Position numbers and translations under genes: made by a program. The notes under the pieces are model-generated. The model searched no databases and was not told the origin of the DNA. It was given only the letters and a program-made list of their open reading frames with translations. 64,000 bases of DNA from Planctomycetes bacterium ADurb.Bin069. Lineage in GTDB: Bacteria; Planctomycetota; UBA8108; UBA8890; UBA8898. The stretch spans positions 22,179 through 86,178 of the forward strand of contig MWEK01000019.1 in NCBI GenBank assembly GCA_002070955.1, in the 5' to 3' direction. Shown in pieces: positions 34,257 to 42,642 of this stretch. How positions within the stretch are numbered: the stretch's first letter is position 1; each line of letters begins with the position of its first letter.

Positions 34257-35888
34257 ATGAGCGATAACGGGCGCTGGCTGTACCTTTTCAGTCCGGGCCG
34301 CGCGGAGATCCCGCCGGAGGGCGGCGAGGTGCTCGGGCGCAAGGGCATGAATCTGGCGGCGATGTGCCGCCTCGGCTTCCCGGTGCCGCCGGGGTTCACC
34401 ATCTCGGCGCGCCTGTGCCGGCGGTACCTGGCCGACGGCACCCTGCCCGCCGATTTCGACGCGGAGCTCCGGCGCGGCGTCGCGGAGCTGGAGCGCGCCA
34501 CGGGCAGGCAGTTCGGGGCGCGGCACCGGCCGCTCCTCGTGTCGGCGCGCAGCGGCGCGGCGGTGTCGATGCCGGGCATGATGGAGACGGTCCTCAACCT
34601 GGGGCTGAACGAAGACTCGGTCGAGGGGCTCATGCGCCTCTCGGGGAACCCGCGCTTCGCGTGGGACAGTTGGAGGCGTCTCATCGCCATGTTCGGCGAC
34701 GTCGTCTGCGGCGTGCCGCGCCACGACTTCGAGACCTTGCTCACGAAGGCCAAGGAGAAAGCCGAGGTGATCGAGGACTACGAGCTCGACGCCAAGAGCT
34801 TGAAGCTGGTCGCGCGCCGGTCGCTGGACATCTTCGAGCGCCGCACCAAGCGGTCGTTCCCGCAGGACCACTTCGCGCAGCTCAGGGAGGCGGTCGAGGC
34901 GGTGTTCCGGTCGTGGGAGAGTCCGCGGGCGCGCGAGTACCGGCGCCTGCACAACCTCGACGGCCTGGCGGGCACGGCGGTGACGATCCAGGCGATGGTG
35001 TTCGGCAACTCGGGGGGCAATTCGGGCACCGGCGTGGCCTTCACGCGCGACCCGGTGTCGGGCCGGCCGGCCCTGTACGTCGATTTTCTGTACAACGCCC
35101 AGGGCGAGGACCTGGTGGCGGGCATCCGGAACCCGGAGACCGGCGAGACCTTCTCCAAGGAGATGCCCGAGGTTTACGAGCAGCTCCAGGACATCCGCGC
35201 CAGGCTCGAGAACGCCATGCGGGACATGCAGGACATCGAGTTCACCGTGGAGGACGGCGCGCTGTATCTGCTGCAGACGCGGTCGGGGAAGCGTTCGGCG
35301 CGGGCGGCGGTGAAGATCGCGGTGGACATGGTCGCCGAGGGGCGGGTCACCCGCAAGGAGGCCATCGAGCGCCTGCGGGAGGTCGACCCGCGGCGGCTGG
35401 CGCTGCACGCCTTCGCGCACGACCCCGAGCGGCGGGCGCTGGCTTCCGCGTTTCCCGCCTCGGCGGGCGTGGCCGTGGGACGGATCGCGCTGACCTCGGA
35501 GCGCGCGGTCGAGGTGGCCCAGGGGGGCGACCCCGTGATTCTCGTGCGCGAGGAGACCAGCGCCGACGACATTGCGGGCATGGCGGCGGCCCGGGGCATC
35601 CTCACCTCGCGCGGCGGCCGGACCTCGCACGCGGCGGTCGTCGCGCGCCAGATGGGGATCACGTGCCTGGTGGGCTGCCGCGATCTCGGGATCGACCTGG
35701 AGGCCCGGGCGGTGAAGCTCCACAACGAATCCTTCGCCGAGGGCGAGTGGCTCAGCCTGGACGGCGCGTCGGGCCGCGTCTTCGCGGGCCGGGTGCCGAC
35801 CGAGGTCCAGAGCGACATCCCGGAATTGGCCGAGGCGCGCCGCTGGCTGGTGGAGGAGGGGATCACGGAGCACCCGCTGGCGGAGTGA
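34257..35888 (+). CDS. N-terminal half of pyruvate phosphate dikinase (PEP barrel absent)
   Basis: A 543-residue PPDK-family protein. It has the ATP-grasp nucleotide-binding domain (LGRKGMNLAAMCRLGFPVPPG, RSGAAVSMPGMMETVLNLG, then FGNSGGNSGTGVAFTRDP-x-SG) and the phosphohistidine swivel domain with His458 in GGRTSHAAVVARQMG. It stops about where the linker to the PEP/pyruvate TIM barrel would begin; full PPDK is about 875 residues and also carries its catalytic His near 455. No barrel remnant follows on the plus strand, since cysK begins on the other strand at 35926. It could autophosphorylate on His458 from ATP and phosphate, passing the phosphoryl group to a separate partner. The upstream helical gene, four bases away, is the obvious candidate. 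Confidence 0.85.
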   Translation: MSDNGRWLYLFSPGRAEIPPEGGEVLGRKGMNLAAMCRLGFPVPPGFTISARLCRRYLADGTLPADFDAELRRGVAELERATGRQFGARHRPLLVSARSGAAVSMPGMMETVLNLGLNEDSVEGLMRLSGNPRFAWDSWRRLIAMFGDVVCGVPRHDFETLLTKAKEKAEVIEDYELDAKSLKLVARRSLDIFERRTKRSFPQDHFAQLREAVEAVFRSWESPRAREYRRLHNLDGLAGTAVTIQAMVFGNSGGNSGTGVAFTRDPVSGRPALYVDFLYNAQGEDLVAGIRNPETGETFSKEMPEVYEQLQDIRARLENAMRDMQDIEFTVEDGALYLLQTRSGKRSARAAVKIAVDMVAEGRVTRKEAIERLREVDPRRLALHAFAHDPERRALASAFPASAGVAVGRIALTSERAVEVAQGGDPVILVREETSADDIAGMAAARGILTSRGGRTSHAAVVARQMGITCLVGCRDLGIDLEARAVKLHNESFAEGEWLSLDGASGRVFAGRVPTEVQSDIPELAEARRWLVEEGITEHPLAE

Positions 35889-35925
35889 GAAGGCCGGAGC
35901 GCGGCCGCGCCCTTCCGCGCGGGTG

Positions 35926-36873
35926 CTAGGACTCGAACAAGGGCGTCGAGAGGTATCTTTCGCCCGAATCGGGCAGAATCGTCACGATGGTCTTGTCCGC
36001 CAGGTCGTGCTGGCGGGCCAGGCGGGCCGCGACGGCCGCCGCGGCGCCGCAGGAGATGCCCGACAGGATACCCTCCTCGCGGGCGAGGCGCCGGGCGTAC
36101 TCCATGGCCTCCTCGTTGCTCACGGTTTCGACGCGATCGACGAGGGCAAGGTCGAGCACGGCGGGGATGAAACCGGCGCCGATGCCCTGAATCAAGTGGC
36201 CGCCGGGCTTGATCTCCTGGCCGGCGAGCGCCTGGGTGATCACGGGGCTGTCGTGGGGCTCCACCGCCACGGCGATGATCTTTTTGCCGCGCGTGCGCTT
36301 GATGTAGCGGGCGATGCCCGTGAGGGTGCCGCCGGTGCCCACGCCGGCGATGAGCACATCGACGGCGCCGTCGGTGTCGTTCCAGATCTCGGGGCCGGTC
36401 GTTTGCTCGTGAACGGCGGGGTTGGCGGGGTTCGTGAACTGCTGCGGCATGAAGTAGCGGTCGGGCTCGCGCGCCATCATCTCCTCCGCCAGGGCGATGG
36501 CGCCGGGCATGCGCGCGGAGCCCGGGGACAGGACGACGTTGGCGCCGAAGGCTTTGAGGACCTTGCGCCGCTCGACGCTCATCGTTTCGGGCATGACCAG
36601 GGTCACCTTGTAGCCGCGGCTCGCGCCGACGAAAGCGAGGGCGATGCCGGTGTTGCCGCTGGTCGGCTCGAGGATTTCCTTGCCGGGGGTGAGGACGCCG
36701 CGCCGCTCGGCGTCCCAGATCATGCTCGCGCCGATGCGGCACTTGACCGAGTTGGCGGGGTTCCGGCCCTCGATCTTGGCCAGGACGGTGGCCCCCCCGT
36801 CGCCGATGATCCTCTTGAGCCGCACGAGGGGGGTGTTGCCGATGGAAAGCGAGTTGTCGTCGAAGAACTTCAT
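35926..36873 (-). CDS. cysK: cysteine synthase A (O-acetylserine sulfhydrylase)
   Basis: A 315-residue PLP enzyme that joins O-acetylserine and sulfide to make cysteine. Motifs: [12 protein letters not shown], the PLP lysine Lys44 in [35 protein letters not shown], and ISCGAAAAV near the C-terminus. The length fits the CysK family. Start ATG 36873 with GAAAGGACC upstream. It is divergently transcribed from the Rrf2 regulator; the shared region holds a TTAACA-N17-TATACT promoter for cysK and a 34-bp inverted repeat. Sulfur or cysteine-status control is therefore likely. Confidence 0.93.
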   Translation of the reverse strand: MKFFDDNSLSIGNTPLVRLKRIIGDGGATVLAKIEGRNPANSVKCRIGASMIWDAERRGVLTPGKEILEPTSGNTGIALAFVGASRGYKVTLVMPETMSVERRKVLKAFGANVVLSPGSARMPGAIALAEEMMAREPDRYFMPQQFTNPANPAVHEQTTGPEIWNDTDGAVDVLIAGVGTGGTLTGIARYIKRTRGKKIIAVAVEPHDSPVITQALAGQEIKPGGHLIQGIGAGFIPAVLDLALVDRVETVSNEEAMEYARRLAREEGILSGISCGAAAAVAARLARQHDLADKTIVTILPDSGERYLSTPLFES

Positions 36874-36937
36874 GGGCGGTCCTTTCGTTGCCGTTTTTTC
36901 GCCGCAGGGGGGCTTGCCGCCCGCCGGCGCGGATGTT

Positions 36938-36977
36938 AGTATACACGATTTACATGATCATGTTAATCATGTATTTG
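36938..36977. promoter_or_regulatory. divergent cysK / rrf2 promoters with a 34-bp operator-like inverted repeat
   Basis: A near-perfect inverted repeat spans 36941-36974 with core ACATGATCATGT (36952-36963); only two positions per arm mismatch. cysK promoter (minus): TTAACA (36966-36961) and TATACT (36943-36938), 17-base spacer. rrf2 promoter (plus): TTTACA (36949-36954) and TATTTG (36972-36977), 17-base spacer. The repeat covers both spacers, so one bound regulator could repress both genes. The AT-rich patch contrasts with the GC-rich surroundings. Confidence 0.7.
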
Positions 36978-36988
36978 TAAGGCTTGAT

Positions 36989-37429
36989 GTGATCAGAATA
37001 TCGACAAAAGGGCGTTATGCGACGCGGATAATGATCTGCCTGGCGCGGTTCGGCGTCAAGGCGCCGGCGCGCAAGCAGGACATCGCCCGCGCGGAAGACA
37101 TTTCCGCCGACTATGTCGAGCAGATTCTGATGAAGCTCAAGGCGGCAGGGCTCGTCCGGAGCCACCGCGGGACGCGCGGCGGTTTCTCACTGGCGCGCGA
37201 CCCGGCGGAGATCAGCGTGAGCGCGGTGCTCGCGGCGGTCGAGGGGCCTTTCGAGCTTGCCCCCTGCGCCTCCGCGGAATGCGCCCGGGCCTCGGTTTGC
37301 GTCACGCGCGGCTTGTGGCGCCGGGGGAGCGAGGCGCTCGAGGCCGTCTTCGGGAGCGCGACCGTCGCCGCGCTGGCGGAAGAGGCGCGGGCCGCCGACG
37401 CGGCCCAAGGACACATGTTCGAGATCTAG
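36989..37429 (+). CDS. Rrf2-family regulator with IscR-like cysteine triad
   Basis: A 146-residue Rrf2-family regulator: winged HTH with ISTKGRYATRIMICLA, ARAEDISADYVEQILMKLKAAGLV and the wing SHRGTRGGFSLARDPAEISV. It has three cysteines, C93-x4-C98-x5-C104, at positions almost identical to the [2Fe-2S] ligands of IscR (C92, C98, C104), so it may sense iron-sulfur or redox status. I start at GTG 36989, preceded by TAAGG, since the frame upstream runs through the operator. It is divergent from cysK and 27 bases before metY. It is therefore likely a regulator of sulfur assimilation, functionally like CymR but with a cluster-type cysteine set. Confidence 0.85.
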   Translation: MIRISTKGRYATRIMICLARFGVKAPARKQDIARAEDISADYVEQILMKLKAAGLVRSHRGTRGGFSLARDPAEISVSAVLAAVEGPFELAPCASAECARASVCVTRGLWRRGSEALEAVFGSATVAALAEEARAADAAQGHMFEI

Positions 37430-38758
<1,329 letters not shown>

Positions 38759-38866
38759 CGGCTCTTGGAAACCGAGGCACGAGCCGATAATGAATAGACA
38801 CGAAGAAGGTGCGCGCCGCGCGGGCGGCGCCGTGGAAACAGGCTGCATCCGTGGAGAGGAGCACAA

Positions 38867-40510
38867 ATGGTTGAGTATTCAGTGAGCCCCGCCGGGGAGA
38901 AATTCCCGCTGCCTGCCAAGGAGGAATACGCGGCCGAGTACGAGCGCCTCGAGCGCCTCGCCGCCGCGGCGCGCAAGGAAGGCAAGGAAGTCGTCGTCGT
39001 CATGGGCATCGGTTTCGTGGGCGCGGTCATGGCCGCCATTGTCGCGGATTCCACCGACAAGAAGGGGCGCCCCAACAAGCTGGTCATCGGCTGCCAGCGG
39101 CCCAGCACGCGCAGCTACTGGAAGACGCCGCTTCTCCGGCGCGGAGTCTCGCCGGTCAAGGCCGAGGATCCCGAAGTCGACCCCATGATCGCGCGCTGCG
39201 TCCTGGAGAAGAAAACCCTCACGGCGACCTACAACAGCGACTGCCTGAAGCTCGCCGACTGCGTGGTCGTCGACGTTCAGTGCGACTACACCAAGCAGGA
39301 CCTGGGCAACATGCGCACGGGGGAGACCGACATGGCCGCGCTGGAGGCCACGCTCAAGACGATCGGCGAGCGCATCGGGGAGCAGTGCCTCGTCCTTATC
39401 GAGACCACCGTGGCGCCGGGGACCACCGAGTTCGTCGCCTGGCCCATCCTGAAGAAGGCCTTCGCGGCGCGCGGGCTGGAGAGCCCGCCGCTCCTGGCCC
39501 ACAGCTTTGAGCGCGTCATGCCGGGCAGGGAGTACGTGGCCAGCATCCGCGATTTCTGGCGCGTGTGCAGCGGGTGCACGCCCGAGGCGCGAGCGCGCGT
39601 CGAGAAGTTCCTGCGGGAGGTTCTCAACACCGAGCAGTACGAGCTGACGGTCATGGACCGGCCGATCGAGTCGGAGACGACGAAGATCGTCGAGAACTCG
39701 TACCGCGCCACCATTCTCGCCTTCCTCCACGAGTGGAGCTTGTTCGCGGAGCGCAACGGGGTCGATCTTATCAAGGTGATCGCGGCGATCAAAAAGCGGC
39801 CGACGCACAGCAATATCATCTTCCCGGGGCCCGGCATCGGCGGCTACTGCCTGCCGAAGGACGGCGGGCTGGGCTATTGGGCCTACGAGCACATTCTGGG
39901 CTTCGAGGACGGCGATCATGTCTTCAAGATGAGCACCGCCGCCATCGACATCAACGACACCCGCGGCCTGCACGTGGCCACCCTGGTGCGCGACGCGCTC
40001 AGAAACATGGGCCGGTATATCGCGGGCGCCGATGTGCTCATCTGCGGGGCGAGCTACCGCCAGGACGTCGGCGACACCCGTTACAGCGGTTCGGAGATCG
40101 TCGTGCGCAAGCTGACGGAGATGGGCGCCGAGATGCGCGTCCACGACCCCTACGTGGAGCACTGGTACGAGTTCGAGGCGCAGGACACGTACCCCGCGCC
40201 GGGCCAGTCCTGGGCGCGGTTCTTCCGGAACCAGGAGCATCTCACCGAGCTGCGCGTCCAGAAGGATCTCCCGGCGGCGATGAAGGACGTGGAGGCCCTG
40301 ATCCTGGCCGTGCCGCACGCGCCCTACCTCGCGCTGGAGCCCGAGGACGTCGTCGCCTGGGCGGGCAAGCCCATCGCCGTCGTCGATTGCTTCGGGATGC
40401 TCAGCGACGCGAAGATCCGCCGGTACTTCGAGCTCGGCTGCGAGGTGAAGGGCCTCGGCCGCGGGCACATTCAGCGCATCAAGGAAGAAGTGCGGGCGCG
40501 CCGGAAGTGA
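38867..40510 (+). CDS. UDP-glucose/GDP-mannose dehydrogenase-family nucleotide-sugar dehydrogenase
   Basis: A 547-residue enzyme that oxidises a nucleotide sugar to a uronic acid for surface polysaccharide. An extra N-terminal ~40 residues precede the Rossmann loop VVVVMGIGFVGAVMAAIVAD. Then come LIETTVAPGTTEFVAWP, ESETTKIVENSYRATILAF (the central-domain helix), and the catalytic Cys328 in PGIGGYCLPKDGG, then a C-terminal NDP-sugar binding domain with CGASYRQDVGDTRYSGSE. It is longer than typical UGDH (about 430-450), partly from the N-terminal extension. GGAGAGGAG precedes ATG 38867. The sugar is unknown. The asparagine-synthase-like gene follows 97 bases later. Confidence 0.88.
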   Translation: MVEYSVSPAGEKFPLPAKEEYAAEYERLERLAAAARKEGKEVVVVMGIGFVGAVMAAIVADSTDKKGRPNKLVIGCQRPSTRSYWKTPLLRRGVSPVKAEDPEVDPMIARCVLEKKTLTATYNSDCLKLADCVVVDVQCDYTKQDLGNMRTGETDMAALEATLKTIGERIGEQCLVLIETTVAPGTTEFVAWPILKKAFAARGLESPPLLAHSFERVMPGREYVASIRDFWRVCSGCTPEARARVEKFLREVLNTEQYELTVMDRPIESETTKIVENSYRATILAFLHEWSLFAERNGVDLIKVIAAIKKRPTHSNIIFPGPGIGGYCLPKDGGLGYWAYEHILGFEDGDHVFKMSTAAIDINDTRGLHVATLVRDALRNMGRYIAGADVLICGASYRQDVGDTRYSGSEIVVRKLTEMGAEMRVHDPYVEHWYEFEAQDTYPAPGQSWARFFRNQEHLTELRVQKDLPAAMKDVEALILAVPHAPYLALEPEDVVAWAGKPIAVVDCFGMLSDAKIRRYFELGCEVKGLGRGHIQRIKEEVRARRK

Positions 40511-40607
40511 CCGGCGCGGAACGCGGCAGACGTTAGGCGAGAGCTGCAAACCAGGACAGCTCCTCGTTAACGCTTCGCGCCGCACGGGAAGGGAGGCAAT
40601 ACCCGAC

Positions 40608-42221
40608 ATGTACCTGAAGATCGGGAGCACCCTAGAACCAGGCCGCTATGGCAATAAGACGTGTAACGATCGTTTTGAGCTCTACTGGGAAGGGATTCTT
40701 TTTCTGCCTGGGGTCAATGCCGGAGAAGAATCCGCACGACGGCTCTTAGAGGATCTTTGCGCCCAAGAGGGTCCCCATGCTATTGTCGAGAATATACTGC
40801 GGCTGCGCGGCAACTGGACTCTGTTTCTCCGTATTCTCGCCAACGATACCTGGATTGCCTGCGCCGATCACAGCCACCAAAGCCACCTTTACTACTCGAC
40901 CGCAGGCGTCTCGTCGAGTTTCTTAAGGATCAGAGAGGAAATAGCGGACAAGACCCGCCTGTCTTATCCGGCACTGCTACACTTTCTCTGTGCCGGCGTA
41001 TGCCATGACCACCGCACGCCGTACGACGAAATCGCCATCCTCGATTATCGCGATTACATTCTCATTTCCCATGGAAAGATCGAGGTGCTCCCAAAAGGCT
41101 TGCCTGATTTTCTGGCCCACAAGGGAGTACAACACAGCTTCCTGGATGGCGTCGACAGGCTTTTTGGATCGCTTCGCGGCGAAAGCCTCTGCGTCGACCT
41201 CACCGCCGGCGCGGACTCGCGCTCTTTTGCCATAGCACTTCACCATCTGGGCTACGACTTCGACGTTGCCACGGACGGTGATAAAGACTTCACCGAGGTG
41301 CAAACGGCCCGGCAAGTGGCAGCGCTCTTGGGGAAGGAGTTCAAACAGAGAGATGTGTGCGCGGACGAACTTCCTTCAACGTTCCCACGCGACGCCTGGT
41401 ATGCCGGGGACGGACTTGACTTTCAGCCATTCTCCTATGCATTCGAGAGCTGGCGCGAGCGCCTTGGCTACTCCTGCGTGGTCTCTTGTATCGCCGGCGA
41501 ACTGTATAAGGACGCGGGGTGGTATCGGCCCGCGTTGCGGAGCCTGCTTTCCACCGCGCCGGTCGCCCGACTCATCAAGCGGATGGTTGCGACGGGAACG
41601 GTGTTAATCTGGGATTCAACTCCGCAACTCGAGCTCCTTTCCATGTTGTCTTCCCGATTGCGGCCCGATGTCGAGACATGGTTGCAAGAGACGACAATGC
41701 GGCTGACATCCGTTTACGAACGGTATCCCGTTTTGGAGGCCGCCGACCGGCTTTTCTTCGACTTCGGCACTAACCGACCCGCCGGCACGAAAAATCTCAG
41801 GATGCCAAGGTACTGCCCCTTGACCGAGCAGGACTTGGTGCGCGTGGGCGTCAATCAGCCCATCTACCGAAGGTTGAACCACAATTTCTACCGAAGGGAG
41901 ATAGGCCGGCTGAACCTTCAGGTTGCAGGAGTCCCCACCGATAGAATTGGGCTCACTTTATCCCCGCGGCTTCGCGATGCTCCACGAGAGTGGTGGAAAT
42001 ACCTGTCAGTTTTGGCACGGAAGCTCTGTGGTCTGCCCGGCCGCAAGTTCAAGAATGAGAATAGGAACCATACCGTCCTCACGCGATTCCTGCTGGCGCA
42101 TCCCGATTTGAAGGAGGCAATGACGCGCCTCACCGATTTGGGAATCATATCGCCCGATCTTGCGAGTCCGACACTGAATCAGGCAAGGAGAATCCTCGCG
42201 TTACACTACATGCTGAGTTGA
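40608..42221 (+). CDS. asparagine-synthase-like protein of a surface-glycan locus, lower GC
   Basis: A 537-residue protein with an AsnB-type ATP-pyrophosphatase region: the P-loop LCVDLTAGADSRSFAIALHHLG (compare SGGLDSR) at about 195-215, followed by DFDVATDGDKDFTEVQTARQVAALLG. The N-terminal part is beta-rich with GNWTLFLRI and WIACADHSHQSHLYY, resembling the glutaminase half of AsnB. The mature N-terminal Cys nucleophile is missing, so free ammonia or another amine donor would be needed. The base composition is visibly less GC-rich than its neighbours, suggesting acquisition. AAGGGAGG precedes ATG 40608. Such AsnB-like proteins often amidate sugars or peptides in exopolysaccharide loci; the substrate is unknown. 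Confidence 0.68.
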   Translation: MYLKIGSTLEPGRYGNKTCNDRFELYWEGILFLPGVNAGEESARRLLEDLCAQEGPHAIVENILRLRGNWTLFLRILANDTWIACADHSHQSHLYYSTAGVSSSFLRIREEIADKTRLSYPALLHFLCAGVCHDHRTPYDEIAILDYRDYILISHGKIEVLPKGLPDFLAHKGVQHSFLDGVDRLFGSLRGESLCVDLTAGADSRSFAIALHHLGYDFDVATDGDKDFTEVQTARQVAALLGKEFKQRDVCADELPSTFPRDAWYAGDGLDFQPFSYAFESWRERLGYSCVVSCIAGELYKDAGWYRPALRSLLSTAPVARLIKRMVATGTVLIWDSTPQLELLSMLSSRLRPDVETWLQETTMRLTSVYERYPVLEAADRLFFDFGTNRPAGTKNLRMPRYCPLTEQDLVRVGVNQPIYRRLNHNFYRREIGRLNLQVAGVPTDRIGLTLSPRLRDAPREWWKYLSVLARKLCGLPGRKFKNENRNHTVLTRFLLAHPDLKEAMTRLTDLGIISPDLASPTLNQARRILALHYMLS

Positions 42222-42602
42222 GCGCGCACGACTATCTGTACGACGGGCAGAAAAAAGGGGGGCGCGCCGGTGGTCCTGGCGGCGATCCTCCAGTGACGCC
42301 CGCGGGCCGTTCACCCTCTTGCGCGGGATCGCGCGGGAACCGCCATGTCGGGGCGGCCGGAGGGTCGCGCCGTCGGTTTCGATCCCTTCGTCCTCGCTCC
42401 GGGCAACGGTGATTGCGTCGGGCCGGCCGTAACCTTTGCGGTTTCGTCGGCAGACGCCGGGGAGACGCCCGAGACAGGCCGCATTTCCAGCCGTTCCCGA
42501 TCGCGGATCGCCTTGAAGGCGATCCGCCCAGCGCTCGTCGCGCGCGGCTTTCTTTTGGTCCCGAGGCGGTCGCTTACCCCGGGCCGACCGGCGCGGGGAA
42601 AG
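42222..42602. other. intergenic stretch, no gene seen
   Basis: About 380 bases between convergent genes. Frames across it have no ribosome site or recognisable domain and read as Arg/Gly/Pro-rich translations of GC-rich DNA. Composition returns from the lower GC of the asparagine-synthase-like gene to the window norm. No promoter or RNA gene is supported. Confidence 0.5.
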
Positions 42603-42634
42603 GGGCCGCAGGCCGCCGCGGCGGCCTGCGGCCC
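42603..42634 (-). terminator. perfect 32-bp palindrome after the macroglobulin-like gene
   Basis: Positions 42603-42634 are an exact palindrome of alternating GGCCGC-type blocks, able to form a 14-16-bp all-G/C stem. It lies 9 bases past the stop of the minus-strand gene ending at 42643. There is no T-run, so termination by this hairpin is likely but not certain. Confidence 0.55.
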
Positions 42635-42642
42635 GCGGCCCG

